Part shown: positions 49,101-60,040 of the stretch, in pieces
Layout of the letters: every line of letters begins with the position of its first letter
Numbering within the stretch: the stretch's first letter is position 1
Position numbers and translations under genes: made by a program
The notes under the pieces: model-generated
What the model was told of the DNA's origin: nothing
The model's input: only the letters and a program-made list of their open reading frames with translations
The model's database searches: none
Assembly (NCBI RefSeq): GCF_945859685.1
Contig: NC_079148.1
Location: forward strand, 88,479,007 to 88,543,006
Direction: 5' to 3'
Origin: Eupeodes corollae
Taxonomy: Eukaryota; Arthropoda; Insecta; Diptera; Syrphidae
DNA: 64,000 nt

Positions 49101-52100
49101 TTTCATTTTGACAAAATAAAGGGGATATAAAATAGAAATAAAGGGGATATAAAATAGAACATTAAAACCGGAAGAACTTCATGAATGCAGTTAATGGAAC
49201 AACAAATGAACAATGTGCATCTTGCACGCTTCTGTTTTTTTTTGCAAACACCCATTCTCCTCAGATACTAGTAAATCTGTTATTATATGTATACCCGTAA
49301 TATATAAATATATAAATATAGACACAAGTTTGTTTCCTCTTAGAGAATTTTCGTTTAACACCTCAAATTCTTTTTTGTTCTTTAAAACAAAAAAAGCAAG
49401 AGATGGACAAATGCATTACAAAGTATACACAAAAGTAATAATTATAATATCTGAATTGTATTTACAATATTACAATATTGTAATATTTTGTTGGAGTCAT
49501 TTTATAGAACGAAAAATATACACAAAAACCAAAAGAACCAAAGCGAATGCAACGAAGCTATGACGTTGACCAAGAATCAAGAAATCATGACGCAAAAACT
49601 TACTTACACACAACACATGGATTGTGAGTGCGCAACAAGTCTGTTGAGAATTCAAACAGTTCAGTTATCTTTCTTGTTCATTCATGTTAGGTATTTCAGA
49701 TTTTTTTAGCTTCGCTTTAAAAATTGCAATATGTACATTATGGATGTAGGTACATATACCTACTTAAATAAACATTTTTGTGTGCGGTTAGTACGGTTGG
49801 CGGTTCCACTTGCAAGGGAGACAAACATTTCAGTTATTCATAGCTCAAATGCAAGATTAAAAGAATAAAAAAGCGGATTGAAAATTTATATACATATGTA
49901 ACTAGTTGATAATTACCTGATAACATTTTTCACAATATCGGAACATTGGGTTGTTCTGCTTGTTCTTGCATTTCACACATTTCCAGTAATCTGCTAAACT
50001 AAACTCCGAGTCATATGTTGAATAGGAATCCATTGAATCTTCCTCCGTATCAGCAAAATCACTTGAACATTTCGATGTGTTGCATATGGCTCTAGCAACC
50101 GCAGCTAAAATAAAATCCTAGTATACACAAAATAAGAGACAATAACCTTTGGAAACTGTTTTCTTTTTTTTGTTTAATTATATTTTCTTACGTCTGTTCC
50201 ACTTGACGAATCATTTGTAAACAAATCTTCACTGTTGCTTGCGCTTGCTACTTCGTATTCAACAACTTTGATGGTGGCTCCTATTTCGCCAGTTGAGTAG
50301 GACGAATTTGAATCGGTATCACTAGAATCCCGACATAAGTCTTAATCAGAAAGAAAACAAATATAATTATTATTAGTAAGTTGACAAAAAATAAATATAA
50401 AACCATTTAGATCAAACTTAATATTTGCATTAAATAATATAAGCAATCAAATGTAAACTACTTAAACAACTTTGGGAGATTTAGCTTTTATAATGAGACA
50501 CAATTCGTGACCTGGTTTCTGCGATCATACAGAATTGAAGTGCACTATTTTGAACATTGAAAACAACAATAGTGACAAATGTATTAATTGCAAACTATCA
50601 TTTTGGGACGTAAGCAAAACTAAGTCCAAAAATTTTGTTTGTCAAATTGACATTTGATCATCTTTTTCATACAACTGAAAGCAGAACTTTATTACTCTAT
50701 AAATTATTTATTTTCCATTTAATTTTTTTGTGTAAAAAGGGTTCCTTGTCAAATTGGAAAATAAATAAGTAATATTTTTTTAAATACAAATCGCGATAGA
50801 CTTAAGCTTGCTTGAGGAGTATTTTGTAGACAAAAATGTTTTTGATAATTAATAAAAATAGTTCCAAGTTTGAAATGTATGACACTTGAAACTAACTAGC
50901 TGTCTTGGTCAAAAGTTACGGTGAACCTGCCCAATGGCTTTTTAATTCCTTATTTTCTCCCAAGCCAAAAAAAACATTCACCTTGACAGTTCAATACAGC
51001 TCCCGCGCTGAATTGTGGATTGATACAAATCGCAACTGTTTGACAATTCTAAATTGAGTTTAGAAACAATTTGATGACGTCATAAATCTTTACAATTCTA
51101 ATAAGAAACGATTGGGACAGAATTAGGGGTGAAGAAAGTCCGTACGTTCGCAAAGTTTTTTTCATCGTCCATAGTTCAAGAACCAGTAGAGATATCGACT
51201 TCAAATAAATTAATACAGATAATAATGGAAAAAGATGCTGAAAGGACTCTCAAGAAAATTGAGTGGGTAGTAAAGGTAAATATTTTGGTTAACTAAAAAT
51301 ATTTCACGAACCAATAACGCTAGAGACTTGAATTAAATTCTATGTTATATGTATATTGTAAAGTGATACCAAACTAATATATTTTCGGAAAAAATCCAAT
51401 TATTTCGACTAAAATATATTTCAAACTAATTTTATTTCACAGAAAATATTGTTTTTTACATTCAGTAAATTCTTTTTAAAATTTCAACAGTCCGTTTTTT
51501 AATAAAAAAAATATAAAATCTACAAAAAATAGTACACGAATTTGGTAAAAATTGATGTTCGGTTCTCGATATCTCGTGTACAATAAAAGATATTGATTCC
51601 CAATTAATTTCATTTATCTAATTTCTTTTTGTTTATATACGAGTAAAAAAATTGGTTTTCGGCTAAAAATCCCGTAAGCATAAATAGATTTTTAAATATG
51701 CAAAATAATGTTGGCAATTTTTTAAGAATAATTTAACTGACAACTTTTTTTTACAAAACAAGGAAACCTATAAACTTTTAAGCAAGACAAATCGACAGAC
51801 GGGATGGGAAGTTATCAGTGTGGGTAGCAGCATCACAGCCTCTTTTTATGATGGAGTTTTAGTTAAATTTTCTATAAAATACATTAAACTTGAATACAAT
51901 TTTAAGTGCACAGACACTGAAATAAAAATTGAAAATGATTTTCATTTTGCTGTCGAAAAATTCTGTTTTACTAGTTTTTTGATTGATTTTTTGATTTGAA
52001 TTGATAGTGACGCAACAGTCCGGTGAGAACTAGGGTCTAGTGACTGACAACTCTAAATTCGAGTACTTTTCATGACAAGAATTACTTTTGGAGAGTTCAA

Positions 52101-55100
52101 TTTGTCACAAGAGGCAGTACCCGTGAATAAAAACTTTAGATAGCATAGGCAGGATCATGACCAATGCTTTTTAAGTTATCTGATTTCTTTGGTTTCATTT
52201 CATACATCCCTAATGCTTAATGCTTTTCCTTTACTTAAAGATTCCGCTTCCCTCTTTCCTAAAGATCATTTATTTTAATGTTATATTTCACAAATCTTCA
52301 TCAAGAATCTATCTTTGTCAAAAAAGGCAAAAATTACTCGCATAAAGTGAAATTCGGTTTAAAAATGGCCACTCATTGGAGGCATGATCGTACAAAATAT
52401 TCAATGTCAGTATATAATGAAATATTGCATATACTGAGTAATATCAGTCTTTTTACAGAGTTAAATATCCTACCTGTTTGTTTTTGTTTAATATAGAGAT
52501 AGGCATTCATTTGATTGTAAGGCATTCCGATCCAGTATATGAATCGAAACTGACATAAAAGCTAAGTACAAACGATTGCCAGATCCTACAATATTTCCTG
52601 GTCTGTAAGTAAATAACTTACTTAATTAAGGTGGCGCTACAGCTCTGTGTGAACTTGGGCCTCACCCACCAAACTTCTCCATCTAGCTCGGTCTCTAGCT
52701 AGATGTCTCCAGTTTCGGGCTCCAAGTTGATTGAGGTCATTTTCCATTTTTCACTCAAAACGACCAAAGGTGCTTTTTTCATATTCCATGCTTCTTCACC
52801 GTATAGCAGCATGGGGAATTTGCAGAACTTCATTCCTGCTTTTAAACCTCTCAACATCTTCGACCGCACGCTTCTCATGCTTTCTCTTTTTCCTTCTGAG
52901 AAGTCAGTGTTCCTATCCTCTTCTGCACATAGAGCTCATGAGAAGGATTTGGCGATCTCTTGCGATTGAAGCCGTTCGACGTTGTATCTTCTCCCAGCAT
53001 CTCCCTGTTTTGGGGCCTGGAAACACGAAGTTCTACCTTGGCGACAAGGAGGTAGTGGTCCGAGTCGATGTTAGCTTCTCGGAAAGTTCGGAGATCCATG
53101 ATGCTGCAAGCGTGTCTAGCGTCGATCGCAATATGGTCAATTTGGTTGATGGTAGATTGATCTGGAGAATTCCAAGTTTCTTTGTGGAAAACGCGTAGTG
53201 GCTACCATGACGTTTCGCTTCGCAACAAAATCAATGAGCATGAATCTGTTGTTGTGCAGGCTGTTTTTCCTGATTATTCCACCAAATAAGCGCTGTTTGT
53301 TTTCTGGGTAGCGGTCATCATAAGTGGTCTGTTAAGAGACCTAACATTAAACGTGTATATCCGAAGTTCATTGTCCTTAATTCGTTTGCGTGGGTTGTCA
53401 ACAGTAAATCCGTCCGTATCCGAGGCTTGTTCTGCTTCGAAACTGGATTTTCTTTATGTGGTCAGGGAGTCACCCTGACGCGAGACCTGCAACCTGAACG
53501 ACCAGGTCCTTGTTTTAACTCCAAGGGCGAGAGCCAAAATAAACCGCGTCTTACAGCCCTGGGCTTAGAGTCCTAAAAGTTTCCGTACAGCAGCCCAATT
53601 TTAGTTTTTTTTGTTGAAAAAAAGTACTAGGAAGTTAGTTTCGATCTTCGCCTTTTTACCAAATTTAAACAAATTGTGATAGTGGTTTTCGAAAACCTGT
53701 TTTTAATATATTGTTAAAGTAAATATTTTATCTCGGATATACAAAACGAAAGCTGCTGTACGGAGACCTTTTGGACTCTGTGTATGTCGTAGTAGCCCTA
53801 TAAGGTGTTCACTAAGTAGTTCAACCTAACTGGAACTGTAGACGCCACCGTTGATTCCATCTTGGGAGATAGGCCTTAATGGAAACACCTCTCCAGTCCT
53901 ATCAGTATATAAGTTGGTTCTTATTTAAGTGTCATACATTTCAAACTCAAAACTTTTACCAAAAACATTATTGTCTGCATAACTCTTCAGACAAGCTACA
54001 AGTCCATCATGATCTGTATATTGTATTGTAAACAAAAATTACTTACTTCTCCAATTTGATAAGAAACCTTTTATTTACAAAAGGATATCATAGAGTGAAA
54101 AAAAGTTCAGCTTTTAGTTGAATGCAAACAAGTAAATTTGACTTGATAGTTAGGGAGATTTTTCTTAGGTAAATTTCCAGTCAGCTTTCCAATAAAATTA
54201 TAAAATTGTTGGAAGTACGAACAAAATGACTGATTCTGCTTGTGTATATCTACGGTATTAACAGCCAAAGGAGTATGGGAACCTCGTCCATACACCATTT
54301 CTCCTGCTTTTTAGATGATCAGAGCACTAATAAGTAAACTTGACATAACTTAACTGGTGCATACACCAAGCACTGGCTTACCAAACTCATACACCAGTTG
54401 CTGAACGGTGCCATTGCCCTTACGAGTGTGAAGGAGAAAGTGGTAGGGTAAAGTAGTTGAACATACCCAAGTAACTGATGCGTTAACCTCTTCTCACAAG
54501 ACATTTCGGGCTACAGCTCGCGGGCTCTGTCATGGGACTCTTATCATATGTTTTAATCTAGGGTATCCCACTTATCTTTATTGGAAAATTCACTTGAAAG
54601 TTATAAAATGAAAATCTCTTTTGCTACAAGTCAAGTCTACTTATATCAACATTTCAGCTTATCAAGTTTTTTTATTTAAATGAAAACTGATTATAAACTG
54701 TGATTTATTTATTGAAAAAGAAACAAAGACTTTTTCATTGCGGTACGAACGATCAACCCGTGTAAGGATTTTTAGAGCCCCTCATTTTTGGTGACATACG
54801 CAATAATTGTGTGAACATACAATTTTCAGACCACTGACTGATGTGACAATGACATGGATTTCGATGACAATTAAATTGGCGAATCTCCATTTCTACGATT
54901 TTAAAGATTTCCGTTTAAAAAAAAAAAAAACAAATTCCTGTTTTTCAAGTTTACATTTTTTAGGATTAGATTCCTCCATTTGTATCTATCGCACAATTGA
55001 AATAGGAACAGCTCAATGAAAACTATTGAGACAATTCTCAGAAATCTTAACAACATAAATTGGTCAATTAGGTAGAAAGTATTTGACTATTGTCCACTCT

Positions 55101-56499
55101 TTGAAGTCTATTGGTACGACATTTGTTGACATAACAATAGTCTCTATTAAGCTGAAGTATTGTTTAACAGTTCTACTTCATAGTTATTTCTAGAACGATG
55201 TTCACCCTTATGGGTGGGTCAGTTGTCAGTCTTAACATTTTACCTCGCTATCAATACTTAAAAAAAAAAAAACAAACATATAGGTATGATAAGAATTCAA
55301 TATGAGTCGCCTCCCATGTGAACACATCTTAATTGAAATTATGAAAAACTTAAAACTCAAAATTCATAATCAATAGTTTTGCTATAAATCTAGTGTTGGT
55401 TAAGTTCAATAATATGGACGCATTTGTTTTTTCTTTCTTCTCCCTACTTTTTCATTAGAAAATAATTCTTAACAGGTGTAGTACCCACAGTAACACTCGA
55501 CATGATTGTTTTTAAACTACATAAGTCAAGGAAGCCCGGAAAAGCATTTTAAAATATTTCTAAAACTTTTTCTCCTTTTTTAAATAGTCACAAATGCTTA
55601 TATTCATGTGACTGACCTTGACTCCAGAAACCAGTTTTATAGAAAAAAAAGAACTGAAAAGCTTCATTTAATTAATAGCTTCCCTAAAGACAAAAATTGT
55701 CGGTCGACAAGCCTATGCTTAGAAATTTAGACAAAAAAAAACGCCCTACATTGACTGTTTGAGCAACAAGCGACGACGTCACAGATCACAGCAATGATGA
55801 CGACATGCACATGCCTCACTTCACACCACAACCCACACCCTTCTCTGTTATTCATTCTTTCTATCTTAAATTTTTCAACTGCTTCAGCTTCACTATCACT
55901 GGACAAGCAAGAAAGTACAGGCACTCGAAGTGAACTTGACTAAAGCGACAAGCAGCAGTTCGTATTGGGACTTGAACGAGTTTGGACGTGCAAACGGATG
56001 ATACAATCATTTGCTTTTATTACATTTCTGACAAACTAATTGAAATGAAAATATTCCACTGCGTCTGCAATAAGTATTCACTTTTGGTCATGTTATCATC
56101 AAATCAACCATACTTTATATAAGCATTATTTACTTTCGTTCTAAAAATGGACTCACCAGTTTCACGACAATTCAAGCTGTCATAGCTCGATGAGTCGGAG
56201 AGTTCATCGCAATTATTCCTTTTTGGAGATTCCTCAGCTAAGCGCACGAAAAATGTACGAAAAATTCGAGGATGGAGTTGTTGTTGTTGCTGATGCTGCT
56301 GGGACTGGGAGGTTGCGTTTAATTTGGTAGAAAAGTTTTTTGGAGGAGATTTTTGTTCTTCGTTATTTTCACTCAAACGACGACACCATCCTTCTTCAGT
56401 TCTGGTTGGTGTTGTTGTTGTAGTCCGTTGTGGGGAAACTAAAACAGGCGACATCGAAATCGAATCCGAACCACGTTCTTCGTATTCCCCGTTGTTCAT
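41923..56499 (-). CDS. Mdm2: Mdm2-type E3 ubiquitin ligase gene
   Basis: Four minus-strand exons (56157-56499, 50192-50340, 49917-50117, 41923-43161) join with GT-AG borders and agreeing phases into 643 residues. Order: Ser/Gln-rich start; acidic stretch with 'VVEYEVASASNSED', recalling 'VEFEVESLDSED' of human MDM2; RanBP2-type finger 'FSLADYWKCVKCKN' with Cys 211, 214, 226 and 229; long Ser/Glu-rich region with a basic patch 'KRKLSKGLAKYKTLAKRK'; C-terminal RING with Cys590, Cys593, His604, His609, Cys613, Cys616, Cys627, Cys630. All eight ligands and the 13-residue tail after the last one are spaced exactly as in human MDM2 (438 to 478, end 491). Known MDM2 proteins bind p53 and ubiquitinate it in the nucleus. 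The SWIB domain that holds p53 was not found in these exons; further N-terminal exons may exist. Introns contain SINE, RTE and RNase H-LINE insertions. Confidence 0.9.
44161..44406 (-). mobile_element. SINE, head-truncated, with target duplication
   Basis: Tail 'ttgggtggcgcaacagtccg' on the left; ends at the right before the tRNA head. Perfect 14-bp direct repeat 'gaagttatttgtta' at 44147-44160 and 44407-44420. Confidence 0.85.
44421..46097 (+). mobile_element. RTE-like LINE copy, inactive
   Basis: Plus strand reverse transcriptase: 'WKDHFCRLYKGDDEPNS', 'NYRGISLLNIAYKIFSAVI', 'GFRPGKSTVDQIFTLR', 'ADDIDIIRRTQRDVNG', 'VKDFVYLGSAVNAE' and the 3' end 'ctgtagcgctaccttaagta'. Several frameshifts. 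Same family as 18.9-19.9 kb. Confidence 0.85.
46760..49110 (-). mobile_element. RNase H-bearing LINE remnant, internally duplicated
   Basis: Minus strand: RT end 'SNWASKCGLNVSQLKVERVL' near 48930-49060, then an RNase H region with 'CDIDNNEKADKLAKNGS' (47150-47230). The RNase H part occurs twice (about 46975-47634 and 47961-48610) around an RTE fragment. I/Loa-type placement is tentative. Confidence 0.7.
47635..47960 (+). mobile_element. RTE fragment between duplicated LINE segments
   Basis: Nearly the same sequence as 45498-45835 of the RTE copy ('tcaaggacttcgtctaccta', 'aaccttgggtcgtttcgaga' with small changes), truncated on both sides. Confidence 0.85.
49917..50117 (-). CDS. Mdm2: Mdm2 exon 3, RanBP2 zinc finger
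   Basis: 67 codons, phase 0 on both sides. The acceptor at 'gtatactag' keeps the frame; the closer 'ttttag' at 50105 does not. 'SLADYWKC' is nearly diagnostic of the Mdm2/MdmX finger. Confidence 0.9.
50192..50340 (-). CDS. Mdm2: Mdm2 exon 2, acidic region
   Basis: Acceptor tctgattaag, donor gtaaga. Encodes 'CRDSSDTDSNSSYSTGE' and 'KVVEYEVASASNSEDLF', the Mdm2-like acidic segment. Confidence 0.85.
50610..50946 (+). mobile_element. MITE fragment, GGCAGGTTCAGG family
   Basis: Shares 'ttcatacaactgaaagcaga', 'gggttccttgtcaaattgga' and the right end 'gaacctgccc' with the other copies. The left third is missing. In the Mdm2 intron. Confidence 0.6.
51130..51860 (+). repeat. dispersed non-coding repeat
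   Basis: 'agtccgtacgttcgcaaagt', 'aagaaccagtagagatatcg' and a following segment match, in reverse orientation, 14500-14860. No coding capacity seen. Confidence 0.5.
51993..52165 (-). mobile_element. SINE fragment
   Basis: 'gacgcaacagtccg', 'agggtctagtgactgacaac' and 'acaagaggcagtacccgtga' in SINE order with a central deletion. Confidence 0.7.
52610..53580 (-). mobile_element. RTE-like remnant: 3' tail next to endonuclease part
   Basis: The 3' end 'ggtggcgctacag' reversed lies at 52630; at 52875-53099 the minus strand encodes 'DSDHYLLVAKVELRVSR', an endonuclease motif normally far upstream, so the RT has been deleted. Confidence 0.75.
53925..54190 (-). mobile_element. MITE fragment, GGCAGGTTCAGG family
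   Basis: 'ttaagtgtcatacatttcaa', 'acaagctacaagtccatcat' and 'gatagttagggagatttttc' mirror the 32 kb copies in reverse. The ends are missing. A further weak relic lies at 54560-54700. Confidence 0.6.
54200..56150. other. Mdm2 intron 1 portion, nothing further recognised
   Basis: No SWIB-like exon found on the minus strand. A frame at 55727-55924 has a Ser/Glu-rich start but no family resemblance. Confidence 0.4.
56157..56499 (-). CDS. Mdm2: Mdm2 exon 1 (first identified)
   Basis: From ATG 56499; 114 codons plus one base to the donor gtgagt. Contains Thr/Pro and Gln-rich tracts and 'NCDELSDSSSYDSLN'. The leftover G pairs with AC of exon 2 to give Asp. No stop was noticed in frame shortly upstream, so the true start could lie further 5'. 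Confidence 0.7.
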
Positions 56500-58285
56500 T
56501 TTTGTACACCGCCATTTTTTAATCTCTTCTACTGCTGCTGACGATTGGGGTATTTGTTGGAGGAAATGGGAGCAATAGTTATCTTTCGTTGAATAATTAT
56601 TTTCTTTTTAACATTCGTCCCACAATTTATGAGGTATATTTATTAAGCAATATCAAAATGAAAATTCACTATACCTGTTATTAAATTATGTGAAACACTC
56701 ATTTTTTATTGCAATTTGTTTATTAAAACTAAATAACACACTTGTGTTGTGGTATGAAAATATATAAAATAAGACTATACTATGCGGGCCTGAAGCCTGT
56801 GTGTATTTTTAGCGAAACAGAGACTTTTACGCGACCAATTCCGAATTTTGAATGGAATAAAATGTTATGTGGCGAGATTGTTGTTAATGGAACGGCGGCG
56901 GCTAATGGCTGGCAGGCGTCTGTGTAGAGATCATCTAAAGTGTACGTGCTTAAGGGGTATGGTTGTGAGATGAACTAAAACATAGAAAGGGGATGCATTT
57001 TGATCGTAACTTCAATTTCCCCTAAATAGTTTTGATTGTGAGGAAAGTGATTTAATTGATAGGTGAAGACATGCCTTGGCTTTATTTCGTATTTTATTGT
57101 TCAAATTTAAGGGAGTATTTAGAAAATAACGGGATTGAAAATGGTCATATCACAATTTCTCAAACTGTAAACGTGGAAAAGTCTACACAAAAAGAAAATA
57201 ATGGTTACGGTATTAGTGTGGTTCGGAAAATGGGTGTCTACACTAACTGGAAATAAATATTGGAATGAGCCAGCATTGCCTCATGAGAGAGAGAATATTT
57301 TAAAGTACAAATTAATCGGAGTAAATTTAAGGGGGTAAACACAATAACTTAACGAACATAATCTCAAGGTACATCAATTGATTTAAATATTATGCTGGGG
57401 CCACATGATGAAGTACAATCTTAATATTAAGCCAGATGCAACTGCGAACAATGGAATAGTATTGATTTTTCAAGTATATTTAATTTGGAAATTATTGCGT
57501 TGTGTTACATTTATTTTAATTTTATATTTAATACCAGTTTTCTTTCTTTTATTTAGAGAAAAGGGATCTCGTTAATAATTTGTATAACCCTTAGGCTAGG
57601 CGCGCAAGTTAAAGAAAAAGAGTTTTTTTTAGTTTTCTGCTTTAGTTCTGTTTATTGCTGTGCTATATTCACGACTGAATTTCTAGATGTACATTTTGTA
57701 GGTTGTTCGATCAGATATATTTCACATTTATTTTTAATATGCTGATCGAACAATTTACTTAATATATTAGTTTACAATTTGATATTTTAATAATTGTCAA
57801 TTTGACATTTTAATTTACTCATATTACATTTTATATTGAGCTCATTGCATATCCGTTTGGGATTGTTGGACTACAATGGTGACGAAGGTCACCATACAAA
57901 TATGTAACTCGCACATGCAAATTTTTTCGAAACCAAATAGTTTGATCGTTAGTTGGCCAAACATCGCGCACATAAGAAACTCCAAAAGTAATCAACGAAA
58001 TAAACCAATACACAGGAAACATTTAAAAGAGATTTCATAAAAGAGATTTCATAAGTCAACAAAAATGTCTGGATATGGATTTTTACGAATTGGTACTGAT
58101 ATGTGCCCTTGAATTCAAAAGACGGAATAAACCTGTTATTAAGCGAATGTCAAAAGAAAATGCCCTCAAATAATTGTGGCTACTTGAAGACTGCGATTTT
58201 TCCTTTTTTTGGTTTCCTTTCGGTTGCCAAAACGCTTTTAACACTGACATTTTTGATGGATGTTAACTTTTCAATTTTACTTTAC
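56500..58285. other. upstream region of Mdm2, no assigned gene
   Basis: Should hold the Mdm2 promoter or more 5' exons. A 63-codon minus frame at 57831-58022 starts with a hydrophobic stretch, but no family is recognised. Confidence 0.4.
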
Positions 58286-58298
58286 TTATTTATTTTTA

Positions 58299-58548
58299 AA
58301 TAAATAAATTGGGTGGCGCAACAGTCCGTTGGGAACCAGGGCCTAGTGACTTACAACTCTCAACCATTCCTGTGTGCGAGTACTGTTGTCAGGAATGGAG
58401 GGGAACAACAGTTTTAGGCCGAATCCAAACGGCTTATTTGAAAAAGCACTTTTTCATGACAAGAATTACTCTTGGAGTATTTGTCAATTCCTCGCAAGAG
58501 GCAGTACCCGTGAAAAAAAAAACTTTAAATGGCACAGGCAGGGATCGA
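58299..58548 (-). mobile_element. SINE, head-truncated, with target duplication
   Basis: Tail 'gggtggcgcaacagtccg' at 58311; truncated at 'cagggatcga' in the tRNA head. Direct repeats 'ttatttattttta' at 58286-58298 and 58549-58561. Confidence 0.85.
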
Positions 58549-58714
58549 TTATTTATTTTTAGTGATTCAAATATAATAGTTCTTCAGTAACTGACTTTAT
58601 ACTTATACCTTCTCATACCTCAAATAAATGATATTCTTATTAAACGGATCATAAAATGACCTTATTCGTTTATTTAATAATTTATTCATTCCTTTAAACT
58701 TAATAAGTAATCGG

Positions 58715-59346
58715 ATGAGGATCTCATGGCTTACGTGAATACTTTAGGCCAACTGAATCACTTATTTCACCAATCACTTGTAAGGCATAATTAAGCTGCT
58801 CTTTAGTTCAAGCCGCTGATAATCAAAAACGTATACGTCCTGCAATAATTTGAGTGGCAGGAAAACCAACTCCAACAACAGCTCTAATTTTGAAGAAAAG
58901 ATAGACGAGCATCGGTACAACAGGAGAATCTTCATGACCATAGGTAATGACACTCATTTGGACCAACTGTCGTCGAAAATATCATGTATTCCGAGCTAGT
59001 TGCTCGATTGCGTGAATAAAAGCTCTCGAAGGCATCGTAAAGCGTAACATAGCCCTGAAAACAAATCGAATTTCAGACTCAGTCAGTTAGTTCGGGGATT
59101 TCAAATCGATTGAAATCGTCATCTTACCTCTCAAATATTTTCTTTAGCTACTTTTGGGGCACACATCAAATGATTGATGTAGCTCAAGTGGGTAATAGCA
59201 ATCCACAGCGACGGCGACAGCGTTGTTTTACTCTTGACATTCCCATCTGTGGGAAAATTAATTCGTCTTCGTTTGTGGGCTACAAAATGGTTTCCGCATG
59301 TGCGTGGACTCTCATATAAGTCTAGAGTGCTCAGTTTAGAAACCAA
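58715..59346 (-). pseudogene. lace: lace (serine palmitoyltransferase subunit 2) pseudogene
   Basis: Minus-strand reading gives 'YINHLMCAPKVAKEN' up to a donor gtaag (exon end 59128), a 74-bp intron, and an acceptor 'tttgttttcag' (exon start 59054) followed by 'GYVTLYDAFESFYSRN'. This is the N-terminal part of the long-chain-base subunit SPTLC2/Lace, which condenses serine with palmitoyl-CoA in the ER. It then jumps directly into the C-terminal part: 'EDSPVVPM', 'GVGFPATQIIAGRIRF' and 'TKEQLNYALQVIGE'. The whole catalytic PLP-binding middle is missing, and at least four in-frame TGA codons are present, so it is dead. The retained intron argues for a DNA-level duplication rather than a retrocopy. 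Confidence 0.8.
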
Positions 59347-60040
59347 ACATTTTCGAAACCAAAGGTTCCATGTGCGCGCCTAGCCTTAAAGACAAAGCTT
59401 AACACTCGTTACACAACTAAGACCTTTAAATATGGTGGACACATTCTTTGGAGCTGTTCTTTTTACTATGTAGTTTGTCCTGTACCTTTAACTCTTAGAT
59501 ATCATGGGTCAGCACCCAAATATAAAAAAAAACTACATCGTAAAGCGTAACATAGCCCTGAAAACAAATCGAATTTCAGACTCAGTCAGTTAGTTCGGGG
59601 ATTTCAAATCGATTGAAATCGTCATCTTACCTCTCAAATATTTTCTTTAGCTACTTTTGGGGCACACATCAAATGATTGATGTAGCTCAAGTGGGTAATA
59701 GCAATCCACAGCGACGGCGACAGCGTTGTTTTACTCTTGACATTCCCATCTGTGGGAAAATTAATTCGTCTTCGTTTGTGGGCTACAAAATGGTTTCCGC
59801 ATGTGCGTGGACTCTCATATAAGTCTAGAGTGCTCAGTTTAGAAACCAAACATTTTCGAAACCAAAGGTTCCATGTGCGCGCCTAGCCTTAAAGACAAAG
59901 CTTAACACTCGTTACACAACTAAGACCTTTAAATATGGTGGACACATTCTTTGGAGCTGTTCTTTTTACTATGTAGTTTGTCCTGTACCTTTAACTCTTA
60001 GATATCATGGGTCAGCACCCAAATATAAAAAAAAACTACA
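59035..60040. repeat. 503-bp direct tandem duplication
   Basis: 59035-59537 and 59538-60040 appear identical base for base on reading. The unit carries the lace N-terminal exon, the small intron and the first 20 bases of the next exon, plus about 190 bp upstream. Confidence 0.9.

Noticed and set aside
49300..49490. Palindromic AT tracts as a regulatory structure
   Set aside because: Low-complexity A/T sequence common across the window.
50105..50117. Closer acceptor (ttttag at 50105) for Mdm2 exon 3
   Set aside because: It shifts the frame and loses the zinc finger; the upstream acceptor keeps phase 0.
55727..55924. Possible extra Mdm2 exon
   Set aside because: Ser/Glu-rich only at its start, no SWIB similarity, and exons 1 and 2 already join in phase without it.
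57066..57076. A perfect p53 half-site (RRRCWWGYYY) upstream of the Mdm2-like gene
   Set aside because: Only one half-site; such a decamer is expected many times by chance in 64 kb and no adjacent second half-site is present.
57831..58022. 63-codon minus ORF with a signal-like start
   Set aside because: No family recognised, no splice context, length within chance for this DNA.
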